Below are positions 10,034 through 20,167 of a DNA stretch of 64,000 nucleotides, one piece after another (position 1 is the stretch's first letter; every line of letters starts with the position of its first letter). The stretch covers positions 434,001-498,000 of the forward strand of contig NZ_CP095742.1 in assembly GCF_023078495.1 (NCBI RefSeq), written 5' to 3'. The translations under genes were made by a program, and so were the position numbers. The stretch is from Luteibacter aegosomatissinici. Its GTDB lineage: Bacteria; Pseudomonadota; Gammaproteobacteria; Xanthomonadales; Rhodanobacteraceae. The notes below the pieces were generated by a model. It saw only the letters and a program-made list of their open reading frames with translations. It was not told the origin of the DNA and ran no database searches.

Positions 10034-10990
10034 TTACAGCTTCGCGCCGAGCAGTTCTTCAAGCTTGCGCTGGTCCTTGGCGAAGTTGCGGATGCCTTCG
10101 CCGAGCTTGTCGGTGGCCATCGCGTCTTCGTTGTGGCCCCAGCGAAACTGGGCTTCGGTCATCTTGTTCTTCGGCGGCTCGTCCTTCTTGCCGGTGTCCT
10201 TCAGGGCCAGCGGCAGGTCGCCATCGGTCTCGTCCAGCTGCTTGAGCAGGTCCGGCGAGATGGTGAGGCGGTCGCAGCCGGCAAGGGCCTGGATCTGGCC
10301 GATGTTGCGGAAGCTGGCGCCCATCACGATCGTCTTGTAACCGTGGTCTTTGTAGTACTTGTAGATGCGCTGCACCGACTTCACGCCCGGGTCTTCAGCC
10401 GGCGCATAGGTCTTGGTATCAGTGTTCTTCACATACCAGTCGAAGATGCGGCCGACGAACGGCGAGATCAGGAACGCGCCGGCTTCTGCGCAGGCTACGG
10501 CCTGTTCGAAGCTGAAGAGCAGCGTCATGTTGCAGTTGATGCCTTCCTTCTGCAGGACCTCGGCGGCCTTGATGCCTTCCCAGGTGGAGGCCAGCTTGAT
10601 CAGCACGCGCTTCGGGTCGACGCCCACATCCTTGTACATGCCGATCAGGCGCTTGGCCTTGGTGATCGAGGCTTCGGTATCGAACGACAGGCGGGCGTCG
10701 ACTTCGGTCGAAACGTAGCCCGGGACGATCTTCAGGATCTCACGGCCCACGAGCACGGCCAGGCGGTCGCCTGCATCGATCAGCTGCTGGGAGCGGTCGC
10801 TGCTCTGCTCCTTGGCCCACTTCACCGCCTCGTCGATGTACGGGGCGTACTCGGGGATGCCGGCCGCCTTGAGCAGCAGGGACGGGTTGGTGGTCGCGTC
10901 CTCCGGCTTGAAGGTCTTCATGGCCGACATATCGCCCGTATCGGCGACGACCTTGGTTACTTTGCGCAGTTGTTCGAGTTGGCTGGTCAC
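10034..10990 (-). CDS. tal: Transaldolase
   Basis: A 318-residue enzyme of the non-oxidative pentose phosphate pathway that moves a dihydroxyacetone unit between sedoheptulose-7-phosphate and glyceraldehyde-3-phosphate. The Schiff-base lysine is K132 in [11 protein letters not shown], at the same position as in E. coli TalB, and the [10 protein letters not shown] motif near residue 31 is intact. Length matches TalB (317). The start is taken as GTG at 10990, giving MTSQLEQL as in TalB. An in-frame ATG at 11035 would add 15 residues without a better ribosome site. It is transcribed towards a shared terminator and lies just downstream of priA. Confidence 0.95.
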   Translation of the reverse strand: MTSQLEQLRKVTKVVADTGDMSAMKTFKPEDATTNPSLLLKAAGIPEYAPYIDEAVKWAKEQSSDRSQQLIDAGDRLAVLVGREILKIVPGYVSTEVDARLSFDTEASITKAKRLIGMYKDVGVDPKRVLIKLASTWEGIKAAEVLQKEGINCNMTLLFSFEQAVACAEAGAFLISPFVGRIFDWYVKNTDTKTYAPAEDPGVKSVQRIYKYYKDHGYKTIVMGASFRNIGQIQALAGCDRLTISPDLLKQLDETDGDLPLALKDTGKKDEPPKNKMTEAQFRWGHNEDAMATDKLGEGIRNFAKDQRKLEELLGAKL

Positions 10991-11078
10991 GTTTGCAGCT
11001 TCCGTTACCTGTGGGGAAAAAGATTGTCGCGCCATGGTGGCAGCGGGGATAGGCATCCGATGGTATCGGTCGCCATGT

Positions 11079-13253
11079 TCAATATAGGTCGATGGGGTCC
11101 ACATCAAGGGACCAGCGTACCTTGCGGGCCGATGGCAGCGCCGCCAGGGCGTGCTGCCAGGGCCGAAGGAACGCGTGCAGGCGCGCACGCGTCGCAGCCT
11201 CCACCAGCAGCTGGCCACGGAAGCGCCCGGCGCGCAGGGGCATGGGTGCGGGCATGGGGCCGGACAGGCGCAGGTCGCCCGGCTCGCCGATCGCCAGGTG
11301 TGCGTCGTGGAGGAACGCATCCACTTCGGCGCGGCCGTGTGCATCCGCCCGTAGCAACACCTGGTGTGAGAACGGCGGCAGTTCGAGCAGGCGGCGTTCG
11401 GCCAGGAGATCGGCGGCCACGGTGGCGTACCCACCGCGCAGCAGGCCATGCAGCATGGGGTGGTCGGGGTGGTGGGTCTGCAGGAGCACGCTGCCGGGGC
11501 GCGATGCGCGCCCGGCGCGGCCGGCCACCTGCACGACTAGCTGGGCCAGGCGTTCGCTGGCCCGGAAATCAACGCTGTGCAGCCCTTCGTCCACGCCCAC
11601 GATCGCCACCAGCGTGAGGTTCGGCAGGTCGTGGCCCTTCGCAAGCATTTGCGTGCCGACCAGGATGGCTGGCTTGTCCTCGCGAAGGCCGTCCAGGATC
11701 TCGCCGAAAGCCTCGCGCCGACGTGTCGTCTCGCGATCGATCCGGACAACGGGCACCTCGGGAAAGCGCTCGGCGAGGGCTTCCTCAAGCCGCTCCGTGC
11801 CCTGGCCCTGCGGGCTGAGGTTGGCCGAACCACAGGCGGGGCAGGCGGCGGGCTGCGCCTCGGTGTTGTCACAGTGGTGGCAGATGAGGCGGCGGCGACC
11901 AGCATGCAGGGTCATGGGCCGCTCGCAGCGCGGGCAGTCGGCATGCCAGCCGCAGTCGTAGCAGAGCAGTACCGGCGCATACCCGCGCCGGTTGCGGAAC
12001 ACCAGGGCCTGCTCCCCGCGGCCGATGCATGCGGCGACCGCATTCACCAGCGTGGGCGACAGCCCGTGATCGAGGCGCTGTGCACGCATGTCCACGATCT
12101 GCACGCGGGTAGGCTGCGACGCGCCCGGGCGGCCTCGCAGCACCAGCCGTTTGTAACGGCCGGCATCCACGTTCGCGAGGCTCTCCAACGAGGGCGTCGC
12201 CGATCCGAGCACCACGGGCACGCCGTGCGCGCGCGCCCGTACGAGGGCCAGGTCGCGGGCATGGTAGCGAAAGCCTTCCTGCTGCTTATAGGAGGCGTCG
12301 TGCTCTTCGTCGACAATGATGAGGCCCGCCGCCGGCAGTGGTGTGAACACGGCCGAGCGGGTGCCGATCACCACCCGGGCCGTGCCATCACGGGCGCGCA
12401 GCCAGGCACGGGCACGGTCCCCTTCGGCCAGGTTCGAGTGCAGTACCTCGATAGCGATGCCCAGGCGTTCGCGCAGGCGCCGCACGGTCTGTGGGGCCAG
12501 CCCGATCTCCGGTACCAACAGGAGGGTCTGCTTGCCTGCCGCGAGGGCCTTCTCGATCAGCGCGAGATACACCTCGGTCTTGCCACTGCCGGTCACGCCG
12601 TCGAGTAGATAAGGCTGGAAGGTACCCATGCCTTCGGCAACGCCCTCGACGGCCGCGGCCTGCTCGTCGCTCAACGCGGGGCCGGGTGCCGGCGTCGCCG
12701 GCAGCGAGCCTTCCTTGAGTTCGAGCTTCTCGACCAGGCCGGCTTCAATCAGGCGGCGGGCGGCCGCGCGCCAGTCGGGCAGGGCAAAGCCGAGTTCATC
12801 GGCGGCCCGCGGGCCTTCGTAGAGTGCCCCGAGCAACGCAGCCGAGCCGCCTTTGCGGCTGCGCGCGTCGTGGGCGGCACGACCTTGCTGGGTCAGTGCC
12901 CATACTTCCCGGCCTGTCGCAGGCAGCGGTTTTGGCTCGCGCAGCGCCAGGGGCAGGGCGTTGGCGAAGGCCTCGCCCGGCGCGCCCGCCCAGTAATCGG
13001 CGGCCCAGGCCAGCGTGGCCATTAATTCGGGATCGAGCAGCGGGGCTTCATCCAGCACCTCGCTGATCCTCTTGAGCCGCTTGACGCCCACGGCGGCCTC
13101 GGCGGCCGGATCGACCACGATGCCCACCATCTCGCCCCGACCGAACGGCACGCGCACGCGCGAGCCCGCCTCCGCGACCCCAGCCTGGGGCGGCAGGTAG
13201 TCGAAAAAGGTGAGCAGGGGAACCGGGAGGGCGACGCGGAGAACGGATGTCAT
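11079..13253 (-). CDS. priA: Primosomal protein N' (replication restart helicase PriA)
   Basis: A 724-residue superfamily 2 helicase that recognises stalled forks and reloads the replisome. The N-terminal DNA-binding domain starts [13 protein letters not shown]. The Walker A motif VTGSGKTEV has K225, the DEEH box is at about residues 315-318, and the aromatic-rich loop [14 protein letters not shown] follows. The zinc-binding insert has paired cysteines in [13 protein letters not shown] and [17 protein letters not shown]. Length matches E. coli PriA (732). A DnaA-box cluster lies about 135 bases upstream of its start. It is likely expressed from its own promoter in that gap. Confidence 0.95.
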   Translation of the reverse strand: MTSVLRVALPVPLLTFFDYLPPQAGVAEAGSRVRVPFGRGEMVGIVVDPAAEAAVGVKRLKRISEVLDEAPLLDPELMATLAWAADYWAGAPGEAFANALPLALREPKPLPATGREVWALTQQGRAAHDARSRKGGSAALLGALYEGPRAADELGFALPDWRAAARRLIEAGLVEKLELKEGSLPATPAPGPALSDEQAAAVEGVAEGMGTFQPYLLDGVTGSGKTEVYLALIEKALAAGKQTLLLVPEIGLAPQTVRRLRERLGIAIEVLHSNLAEGDRARAWLRARDGTARVVIGTRSAVFTPLPAAGLIIVDEEHDASYKQQEGFRYHARDLALVRARAHGVPVVLGSATPSLESLANVDAGRYKRLVLRGRPGASQPTRVQIVDMRAQRLDHGLSPTLVNAVAACIGRGEQALVFRNRRGYAPVLLCYDCGWHADCPRCERPMTLHAGRRRLICHHCDNTEAQPAACPACGSANLSPQGQGTERLEEALAERFPEVPVVRIDRETTRRREAFGEILDGLREDKPAILVGTQMLAKGHDLPNLTLVAIVGVDEGLHSVDFRASERLAQLVVQVAGRAGRASRPGSVLLQTHHPDHPMLHGLLRGGYATVAADLLAERRLLELPPFSHQVLLRADAHGRAEVDAFLHDAHLAIGEPGDLRLSGPMPAPMPLRAGRFRGQLLVEAATRARLHAFLRPWQHALAALPSARKVRWSLDVDPIDLY

Positions 13254-13623
13254 GCGAGGCCTAGTTTAACGAGGTCCAGCGATTTCGCTGGTCAATGATT
13301 AACCAGCGTGGCGAGGGCTTGGATGGCAATGACGTGTCAGGCGGGAGGAATTGTGGCTAAGTGCCCGTCCTCGGGACCCTTTCCGGGTTATCCACAAGCG
13401 CTGTGGATAAGTCTGTGGATGAGACTCGGATGGAGGGCCTCCAGCCGCTTTCTCAGGCCGTGCCGGTTACCTTGAACACATTTTAACCAAGCTGAAATAT
13501 AGCGTGAAATCAATAGGTTAAAAATGCGATGCGATAGGCGTTCACTGGATGTCCGCAAAACCTTGACAAAGGCGAAGGGACCTCGCGGCCTGTGTACAAC
13601 CACTTGCTACGTAGGAAAAAATC
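13254..13623. other. Intergenic region upstream of priA with DnaA boxes and an AT-rich stretch
   Basis: This gap of 370 bases holds the priA 5' region and the 3' flank of the DUF3667-like gene, which is transcribed towards it. No gene-like frame is supported. It contains three DnaA-box sequences (13388-13422) and, from about 13470 to 13535, a stretch much richer in A and T than the surroundings. A TTGACA at 13563-13568 has no partner -10 at proper distance. No terminator for the facing gene is obvious. Confidence 0.6.
13388..13422. promoter_or_regulatory. Cluster of three DnaA boxes
   Basis: TTATCCACA (the consensus DnaA box) lies on the plus strand at 13388-13396. Its exact reverse complement TGTGGATAA is at 13402-13410, and a one-mismatch box TGTGGATGA is at 13414-13422. 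The first two face each other with 5 bases between. Three boxes within 35 bases is far more than chance. They could bind DnaA to regulate priA or titrate DnaA. No dnaA or dnaN gene is nearby, so calling this an origin is not justified. Confidence 0.7.
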
Positions 13624-14787
13624 CTAGTGGGAAATACCGATGATCACGGCAATGGTCAGGGCGAAACCAAGTAGCCAGAAATAGACACTGCCTATCAACC
13701 AATACTTAAGGATAGTCATTCCCCATCCCTGACGGTAAACCCGCTTTTGCATCAGCAGCAGGTAGACCGGCATCCAGATCCACATCGCCACCTCCACCAC
13801 CCGGATGAGGGTGCCCGCCGGCGCCAGGTGCGGGGCAATCGCTCCCCGCGCAAAGCTGAGCAGGGTCAGCAGCATGAGGGCGAGGAACAGGAAGGCGTGG
13901 CTGTGCAGCGCCACGATCAGGTGCTCCACGTACAGGCGCCGGCGGAACACGTAAAACACCTTCAGGATCAGGGCGAAGATCGGGATCATGATGAACATGG
14001 TCTGCGGCAGGACGCCGAAGATGCCCTCGACGATGCGCTGGATGGCTTCTTTCTTCTGCGGCCCCGGGTTGGACGCCTGGACCAGGTTCGCCTTGAGGCG
14101 ATCCAGGCCGGCATTGAGGCGGGCGTTTACCGCATCAGGGACCCAGCCAATGTTGAAGCGCATGTCGCCCGAATCGGAACTGAGGACATGGACATGCTTG
14201 AGCTTTACATCGTCCTCGTCGCCACTGCCCGGTGGTGCGATCGCTGGTGCGTTCAATTGGGCCAGGCGCTTGTTGGCGGCATCCCTGACCATGCCCTGCA
14301 TCATGGAAAGGCCACCCTTGGCGATCGCCGGCACGTTCGGGTCGGCCTGGGTCGCCAGCAGCGAGCGGACTTCCTTGCGGTACATCTCGTGCACGTCATC
14401 GGCCGTGGCAGCTTTCGTGAACTGGCCCAGCGAATCGGTATCGCCACCATCCGCCTCGCCAATCTTCACGCCGTTGATCGCCACATGCATGAAAAAGAAC
14501 GCCAGCAGGCAGAACACGAACATGAGCCGGAACGGGGCGATATAGCGCACCCGGCGGCCGGCGAAGTACTCCAGGGTAAGGAAGCCCGGCTTGGTATACA
14601 GCGGCGGCACGGTGTGGACGATGCGCTCATCCATGTGGAAGAAGATGTCGCCGGCATCCTCCAGCATGTGCGAGACCGGGCGCAGCACGCTGTGCACCGA
14701 TTGGCCGCATGCATGGCAGAACTCGCCCTGCAGCACGGCTTCGCAGTTCGCGCACATCAGCGCGGGAGACGGCTTGAGTTCGTTCAT
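13624..14787 (-). CDS. DUF3667-like membrane protein with N-terminal zinc ribbon
   Basis: A 387-residue protein of unknown function. It begins with a short zinc-ribbon signature, CANCEAVLQGEFCHACGQ, then a conserved amphipathic stretch and one TM segment (about 80-100). A soluble, probably periplasmic region of about 150 residues follows, and then four closely packed TM segments. The zinc ribbon plus multi-TM layout is typical of proteins labelled DUF3667. The start at 14787 is set by the zinc-ribbon N-terminus; further upstream the frame enters the divergent MATE gene. It is divergently arranged with the MATE transporter across about 90 bases. Confidence 0.75.
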   Translation of the reverse strand: MNELKPSPALMCANCEAVLQGEFCHACGQSVHSVLRPVSHMLEDAGDIFFHMDERIVHTVPPLYTKPGFLTLEYFAGRRVRYIAPFRLMFVFCLLAFFFMHVAINGVKIGEADGGDTDSLGQFTKAATADDVHEMYRKEVRSLLATQADPNVPAIAKGGLSMMQGMVRDAANKRLAQLNAPAIAPPGSGDEDDVKLKHVHVLSSDSGDMRFNIGWVPDAVNARLNAGLDRLKANLVQASNPGPQKKEAIQRIVEGIFGVLPQTMFIMIPIFALILKVFYVFRRRLYVEHLIVALHSHAFLFLALMLLTLLSFARGAIAPHLAPAGTLIRVVEVAMWIWMPVYLLLMQKRVYRQGWGMTILKYWLIGSVYFWLLGFALTIAVIIGISH

Positions 14788-14878
14788 TCCGCTGGTATCC
14801 CCGTATTTGTCCCCTTCCGGCTGCGGATGATGGCATGCCCCCGGGTACAATGGACGGCCCATTGGTTCTGAATTGCCC

Positions 14879-16264
14879 ATGCCCCTCGACCGTGCCCGTG
14901 CGCGCCGCGAGATCGGCGCCACCACCCGGCTGGCCCTGCCGATCATCGCCGCGCAGCTCTCCTCCGTTGGCCCCAATGTGGTCGACGCGGTGCTGGCTGG
15001 GCACCAGGGCGCCCACACGCAGGCCTCGGTGGTGACGGGTGTGAACATCTGGGTGCTGGCGATCGTGGCCGGCATCGGCACCATGATGGCCGTGCCGCCC
15101 ACCGTCGCGCAGCTGGATGGCGCGAACCGGCGCGCTGAAGTGGGCGCCGTGTTCCACCAGGCGCTCTACATCGCACTGGTCCTTGGCCTTGTCCTCGGAG
15201 TGGCGGTCTGGCATGCCTCGCCGCTGATGGGCCTGTTCCATGTGGTCGAATCCATGCGCGCCGACGTGACGGCGTTCCTGCACGCCATCGCCTTCGCGGC
15301 GCCCGCGCTCACGGTGTACTTCACCCTGCGTGGCCTGTCCGATGGCTTGTCCATGCCGAAGCCGTCGCTTTATTTCAGCCTGGCAGGCACGGTGGTGCTG
15401 GCACCGCTCGGTTACGTGCTCATGTACGGCAAGCTGGGTTTCCCGGCCATGGGCGCACGCGGCAGTGGCATCGCCACGGCCACGGTGCTGTGGCTGGAGA
15501 TGCTTGGCTTCGCTACCTATGTGCTCATGCACCGCAACTATCGCGACCTCAACCTGCGTAGCCGCATGGCGCCGCCGGACTGGGCCAAGATCCGGCAGTT
15601 GCTGCACGTGGGCCTGCCCATGGCGGTGACCCTGCTGATGGAGGCCGGCCTGTTCGTCGCGGTCGCGCTGCTCATCGGCCGTCTCGGTGAAACCGTATCC
15701 GCCGCGCATCACGTTGCCCTCAACGTGGCCCAGGTCGCCTTCATGGTCCCGCTCGGTGTTTCCATGGCGATCACGGTTCGCGTGGGTAACGCGGCCGGGC
15801 GCCGCGATGCCCAGGGCGTTCGCTATGCCGGCCTCTCCGGGCTGGCGCTGGTGCTCGTCACCCAGCTGTTTTCGTCCGGCATCATGATCCTGTTGCCGGG
15901 GCCGATCGCGCACCTTTACACCAACGATGCCGCGGTGGTCGCCACGGCCGCACAGCTCATGCTGCTGGCCGGCGTGTTCCAGTTCGCCGATGGCATCCAG
16001 GTGGCTTCGAACGGCGCGCTCCGCGGCCTGAAGGACACCCGGGTGCCGATGGGGCTGACGATGTTCGCGTACTGGATGGTAGGCATGCCGGTCGGCTGGT
16101 ACCTGGCTTTCCAGCACGACCTTGGCGCGCGTGGGATGTGGATGGGCCTGGTCGCCGGCCTGAGCGTGGCCGCCATCGTCCTGTTCGCAAGGTTCTGGCG
16201 CATCAGCGGCCGCGCCGACTGGCCCGAGGACGTCGGGAGCACCCCCGTGCCATTCCACACGTGA
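14879..16264 (+). CDS. MATE family multidrug/Na+ antiporter (NorM-like)
   Basis: A 461-residue inner-membrane exporter with about 12 hydrophobic segments in two similar halves, as in the NorM branch of the MATE family. It begins with the usual cytoplasmic REIGATTRLALPIIAAQLSS segment, and conserved prolines and charged loops such as GLRGLSDGLSMPKPSL and SNGALRGLKDTRVP sit at matching places in each half. It would export cationic drugs or metabolites in exchange for Na+ or H+. ATG 14879 is preferred to an upstream TTG at 14873. The gene stands alone; a TACAAT hexamer at 14846-14851 could be its -10. Confidence 0.92.
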   Translation: MPLDRARARREIGATTRLALPIIAAQLSSVGPNVVDAVLAGHQGAHTQASVVTGVNIWVLAIVAGIGTMMAVPPTVAQLDGANRRAEVGAVFHQALYIALVLGLVLGVAVWHASPLMGLFHVVESMRADVTAFLHAIAFAAPALTVYFTLRGLSDGLSMPKPSLYFSLAGTVVLAPLGYVLMYGKLGFPAMGARGSGIATATVLWLEMLGFATYVLMHRNYRDLNLRSRMAPPDWAKIRQLLHVGLPMAVTLLMEAGLFVAVALLIGRLGETVSAAHHVALNVAQVAFMVPLGVSMAITVRVGNAAGRRDAQGVRYAGLSGLALVLVTQLFSSGIMILLPGPIAHLYTNDAAVVATAAQLMLLAGVFQFADGIQVASNGALRGLKDTRVPMGLTMFAYWMVGMPVGWYLAFQHDLGARGMWMGLVAGLSVAAIVLFARFWRISGRADWPEDVGSTPVPFHT

Positions 16265-16316
16265 TGCCGACGAGGCAACGCGCTACGCTGCGCGTAACTC
16301 GTAAGGAAAGCCCACG

Positions 16317-18242
16317 ATGTCGGATCCGCTGAACACCACGCCGCCGCCCCTGCCCGGACGTCCGTCGCCCGTGCCGCCGGTACCGCCGCCCCGTCGCAAC
16401 GGCTTCGGCCGGTTCCTGCGCGGGCTGGGTCGTGGCCTGAACATCACGCGGCTCATCGTGTTGAACGTCATCTTCTTCGGCGTCCTCGGCATCTTTTTCC
16501 TGCTGGTCTTCATCGGCAACCGTGCCGACCAGATCGATGACAAGACCGTGCTGGTCCTCGCGCCCGATGGCGCCCTGGTCGAGCAGTACAGTGCCGACCC
16601 GGCATCGCGTGCCCTTTCGCGCCTGTCAGGCGATGGCGTGAAACAGGTGCAGGTCCGCGACCTGGTCCGCGCGATCGATGCCGCGGCGAAGGACGACCGC
16701 ATCACCCGCATCCTGCTGCGCACCGACAAGTTGCAGGCGGGCGGCTTCGCTGCGCTGCGCGAGGTGGGCGGTGCACTGGATCGCTTCCGCGCGGCCGGCA
16801 AGCCGGTGATCGCATGGGGCGCGAATCTCGAGCAGGGCCAGTACTACCTGGCCGCGCATGCCGACAAGATCTACGTGGACCCGCAGGGTGGCGTCATCGC
16901 CACTGGCCTCGCCAATTACCGCCTGTTCTACAAGGATCTGCTGGACAAGCTGGGTGTGCAGGTGCACCTGTTCCGCGTGGGCCAGTTCAAGAGCGCGGCG
17001 GAGCCGTTCATTCTCGATCACGCCTCGCCCGAGTCGAAGGAAGCCGATGGCTACTGGCTGGGTGGCTTGTGGAATACCTGGATCGATGAGGTTGCCAAGG
17101 CTCGCCATATCGATCCGGCCGAACTCCGCGCCGACGTGGATGGCCTCGCCGAGCGCGTGCGCGATGCGAAGGGCAGCCTGGCGCAGTTGGCCGTGGACGA
17201 AAAGCTTGCCGATGGCATTGCGACCGACCAGGACATCGTGCGTATGTTCCGCAAGGAAGGCGTGCCTGCCGGCCGGAAGGACACCGGCTTCCGCAACGTC
17301 GACCTGGGAACGTACCTCTCTGATCGCGGCCTGACGACGATCGATATGCTGCAGACCTCGCCCGGCGTGGCCGTGGTGGTGGCGGAAGGTGAAATCACCG
17401 GCGGCAAGCAGGCGCAGGGCACCATTGGTGGCGACTCCACGGCGGCGCTGATCCGCAGCGTGCGCCAGGATCGCCGCACGCGCGCGCTGGTGCTCCGGGT
17501 GAACTCACCCGGTGGCGAGGTGTACGCCGCCGAACAGATCCGTCGCGAAGTGGAGCTCACCCGCGAGGCGGGTATCCCGGTGGTGGTTTCCATGGGTGAT
17601 GTGGCGGCCAGTGGCGGCTACTGGATCTCGATGAACGCCAACCGCATTTACGCCGAGCCGAACACGATCACCGGTTCGATCGGCATCTTCGGCATGTTCT
17701 TCACCGTGCCCGATACGCTGGCCAAGCTGGGCGTGAAGAGCGACGGCGTAGGTACGAGCCCACTGGCCGGTGCATTCGACATGACCCGGCCGCTCGATCC
17801 GAAGGTCGGCATCCTGATCCAGAGCATCATCGACAAGGGTTATCGCGATTTCGTCGGTGGCGTGGCGCGTGCGCGCGGCAAGGATTTCGCCGCGATCGAC
17901 ACGATCGCCCAGGGCCGCGTGTGGACCGGCGAACAGGCCATGCAGCGTGGCCTCGTCGATCGCCTGGGTAGCCTGGATGATGCCGTGCGCGATGCCGCGC
18001 AGCAGGCCGGGCTCGGCAAGGACTACAACGTGCGTTATGCCGAGAAGCCGATGGGCGCGTTCGAACGCTTCCTTACCAGCGTCGGCGACAGCACCGAGGC
18101 GCGTGTCGCCGTATCGTGGGGCTTCCATGTCCCGTCGTGGGTGGCGGAGCTGCCGAAGCTGGCGCCGGAGTTTGCGTTGTTCCGCACGGCGGAAGCCGGC
18201 AAGCCGCATGTTTACGCTTATTGCTTCTGTTCGCCGCGGTAA
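16317..18242 (+). CDS. sppA: Signal peptide peptidase SppA, 67 kDa type
   Basis: A 641-residue membrane-bound serine protease of family S49 that degrades cleaved signal peptides. A proline-rich cytoplasmic N-terminus precedes one TM anchor (about residues 42-66), followed by two tandem S49 domains. The catalytic lysine is K225 in VGQFKSAAEPF and the nucleophile S432 in GDVAASGGYW, corresponding to the Lys/Ser dyad split across the two halves in E. coli SppA. Length is slightly above E. coli SppA (618). It converges with the small lipoprotein gene downstream with only 6 bases between. Confidence 0.95.
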   Translation: MSDPLNTTPPPLPGRPSPVPPVPPPRRNGFGRFLRGLGRGLNITRLIVLNVIFFGVLGIFFLLVFIGNRADQIDDKTVLVLAPDGALVEQYSADPASRALSRLSGDGVKQVQVRDLVRAIDAAAKDDRITRILLRTDKLQAGGFAALREVGGALDRFRAAGKPVIAWGANLEQGQYYLAAHADKIYVDPQGGVIATGLANYRLFYKDLLDKLGVQVHLFRVGQFKSAAEPFILDHASPESKEADGYWLGGLWNTWIDEVAKARHIDPAELRADVDGLAERVRDAKGSLAQLAVDEKLADGIATDQDIVRMFRKEGVPAGRKDTGFRNVDLGTYLSDRGLTTIDMLQTSPGVAVVVAEGEITGGKQAQGTIGGDSTAALIRSVRQDRRTRALVLRVNSPGGEVYAAEQIRREVELTREAGIPVVVSMGDVAASGGYWISMNANRIYAEPNTITGSIGIFGMFFTVPDTLAKLGVKSDGVGTSPLAGAFDMTRPLDPKVGILIQSIIDKGYRDFVGGVARARGKDFAAIDTIAQGRVWTGEQAMQRGLVDRLGSLDDAVRDAAQQAGLGKDYNVRYAEKPMGAFERFLTSVGDSTEARVAVSWGFHVPSWVAELPKLAPEFALFRTAEAGKPHVYAYCFCSPR

Positions 18243-18248
18243 CGCGGC

Positions 18249-18464
18249 TCACTGCGTCTGCGCGTCAATAGCCTTTTGCTGATCTACCGCCTGCTTGTCC
18301 ACCACCTTCTGCACGTCCTGCGCCTTCTTCTTCTGTGCCTCAAGGCTATCCCACGGCGTCTCGACGCGTGCCTGCGGCTCTGGCGGTTTCTGCTCGGGCG
18401 GGGGTGGCTTGTAGCACGCGGTGCACAGGGCCAGCAGGGCGAGGGGCAGGGCTTTGCGGATCAT
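18249..18464 (-). CDS. Small putative lipoprotein
   Basis: A 71-residue protein with a lipoprotein signal peptide (charged MIRK start, hydrophobic core, CTAC lipobox, lipidated C17). The mature part opens with a proline-rich tract (KPPPPEQKPPEP), and the second half is a Lys/Gln/Asp-rich helix that may form a coiled coil. GGAG with 7-base spacing precedes the ATG. Family and function are not recognised. It lies downstream of the ABC ATPase gene on the same strand and may be co-transcribed with it. Confidence 0.75.
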   Translation of the reverse strand: MIRKALPLALLALCTACYKPPPPEQKPPEPQARVETPWDSLEAQKKKAQDVQKVVDKQAVDQQKAIDAQTQ

Positions 18465-18511
18465 GAGGTGTCTCCAGGCGGCGTGGGCGTGAGTCTCGGG
18501 CGGCATGCCGG

Positions 18512-19324
18512 TTAGCGCAATCGCGCATCGTAAAAACCGTCGACTTGCGCCACTTCCATGTTCCAGTCGAACAGCGTTGAAAGGTGCGTGTCGGCCAACA
18601 GCTCGTCCTTCGGACCCTGGGCATGCAGCGCGCCATCGCGAAGCATCACGATGTGCCCGATCTCGGGAACGATCTCTTCGACATGGTGGGTGACCAGCAC
18701 CAGCGTAGTGCCCTCCCGCGCGAGCTGGCGAAGCAGGTCGAGGAAACGACGCCGCGTGCCCGGGTCCAGGCCCGCACAAGGTTCATCCAGAAGAACCGCA
18801 CGTGGCTCGTGAACCAGTGCCCGCGCAATGAGCACCCGGCGTGCCTCACCAGTCGACAGGGTGGAAACATCCCGACGTGCCAGGTGCGCGGCGCCGACGC
18901 GTTCCAGTGCGGCCACGGCCCGAGAGCGCATGCGGTCATCCACCACGTGGTCCAGCCCCAGTGTCATGGACGCGAAGAACCCCGACAGCACCGTATCGAT
19001 CGCCTTCTCATGTGTGGCCTCGAACTCACGGCGCAGGTCAGATGACACCACGCCCAGTAACGTCCGCAATTCGGCGACGTTCCAGCGATCGCGCCCGAAT
19101 ACGCGCACCACCGGTGAACCGTCGTCATGGACCAGTGGGTACAACCGACGTTCCACCAGCTTCACCAGCGTGGATTTGCCCGAACCGTTGGGCCCGAGGA
19201 TGGCGGTGTGCTGCCCTTGCGCGATCGTGAGCGAAAGGCGGTCGAGTAAGGCACGCCCGTCCCGCAGGACGGTGGCACGATCAATAGCGAGCAGGGGTGT
19301 CGTGGCATCCATGCTCCCGAGCAT
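18512..19324 (-). CDS. ABC transporter ATP-binding protein
   Basis: A 270-residue ABC ATPase with Walker A GPNGSGKST, signature LSTGEARRVLIARAL (a variant in which the second signature position is T rather than G/Q), Walker B AVLLDEP and the H-loop histidine in VLVTHH. No permease or solute-binding gene is adjacent, so the partner is unknown. It resembles ModF/YlmA-type stand-alone ATPases that end in a short extra tail. The start may be 19324 or the internal ATG at 19312. A 31-base gap separates it from the divergent SDR gene, so promoters must overlap. Confidence 0.87.
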   Translation of the reverse strand: MLGSMDATTPLLAIDRATVLRDGRALLDRLSLTIAQGQHTAILGPNGSGKSTLVKLVERRLYPLVHDDGSPVVRVFGRDRWNVAELRTLLGVVSSDLRREFEATHEKAIDTVLSGFFASMTLGLDHVVDDRMRSRAVAALERVGAAHLARRDVSTLSTGEARRVLIARALVHEPRAVLLDEPCAGLDPGTRRRFLDLLRQLAREGTTLVLVTHHVEEIVPEIGHIVMLRDGALHAQGPKDELLADTHLSTLFDWNMEVAQVDGFYDARLR

Positions 19325-19355
19325 ACGGTAGGATCACCCCATGGAGGACTATCCG

Positions 19356-20138
19356 ATGCATCCACGACTGGCCGCCTGGCGGCTCGATGGCCGTACGGCC
19401 CTGGTAACCGGTGCCAGCAAGGGGATTGGCTATGCCTGTGCCCGCGAGCTGGCGGTGCTTGGCGCCGATGTGCTCATGGTGGCGCGTGACGAAGCCGCGC
19501 TGGAAGAGGCCGCGCAGGAACTTGCCGAGGAATGCCCCGAGGTGGAGATCCTGGCGATGACCGCCGACCTCACCGATCACGAAGACCGCCTGGCGGTCTT
19601 CGATTGGGTTAACGACCTTGAGATCGAACTCTCGATCCTGGTCAACAACGTGGGCGGCAACATCGTGAAGTCCACGCTGGCGTACACCGCAGAGGAATAC
19701 CGCAGCATCTTCGAGTTGAACGTGTTCTCCGCATTCGAGATGTGCCGGCTGGCGCACCCGCACCTGGTGGAACACACGAACGCAGCCATCGTGAATGTGG
19801 GCTCGGTTTCGGGTATTCGCCACGTGCGCACCGGCTCGCCCTACGGCATGACCAAGGCGGCCATCCACCAGCTCACCCGCAACCTGGCCTGTGAATGGGG
19901 CGAGGACGGCATCCGTGTGAATGCGGTGGCGCCGTGGTATATCCGAACGCAGCGTACCGACCCGGCCCTGGCCGATGCGGAATACCTGGATGAGGTGCTC
20001 GATCACACGCCGATGGGGCGCATTGGCGAGCCGGAAGAAGTAGCAGGTGCGGTCGCTTTCCTGTGCCTACCGGCGTCCAGTTATGTCACAGGCGAAACCA
20101 TCGGCGTTGATGGTGGGTTCCTGCGTTACGGTTTCTAG
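19356..20138 (+). CDS. Short-chain dehydrogenase/reductase (tropinone-reductase-like SDR)
   Basis: A 260-residue classical SDR. It has the Rossmann motif TGASKGIG near residue 18, NNVGGN in the coenzyme region, catalytic Ser in VGSVSG, and the YxxxK pair in PYGMTK, then [11 protein letters not shown]. The second in-frame ATG (19356) is the likely start because GGAGG at 19343-19347 lies 8 bases before it, and that site is inside the codons that follow the earlier ATG at 19341. Sequence style is close to tropinone reductase-like bacterial SDRs, but the substrate is unknown. The next gene begins 29 bases downstream. Confidence 0.9.
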   Translation: MHPRLAAWRLDGRTALVTGASKGIGYACARELAVLGADVLMVARDEAALEEAAQELAEECPEVEILAMTADLTDHEDRLAVFDWVNDLEIELSILVNNVGGNIVKSTLAYTAEEYRSIFELNVFSAFEMCRLAHPHLVEHTNAAIVNVGSVSGIRHVRTGSPYGMTKAAIHQLTRNLACEWGEDGIRVNAVAPWYIRTQRTDPALADAEYLDEVLDHTPMGRIGEPEEVAGAVAFLCLPASSYVTGETIGVDGGFLRYGF

Positions 20139-20167
20139 TATTTCATCCACCATCGATAAGGATTGTC

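Noticed and set aside
10010-11617. A 535-codon plus-strand frame across transaldolase and the 3' end of priA
   Set aside because: It is antisense to two well-conserved genes and its composition changes abruptly at the gene boundary.
13563-13600. Sigma-70 promoter beginning TTGACA
   Set aside because: The only -10-like hexamer (TACAAC) is about 26 bases away, and no plus-strand gene follows; the next gene is on the opposite strand.
13254-13623. Chromosomal replication origin
   Set aside because: DnaA boxes and AT-rich DNA are present, but dnaA, dnaN, rpmH and gidA are not nearby and only three boxes were found. A regulatory or titration site is the safer reading.
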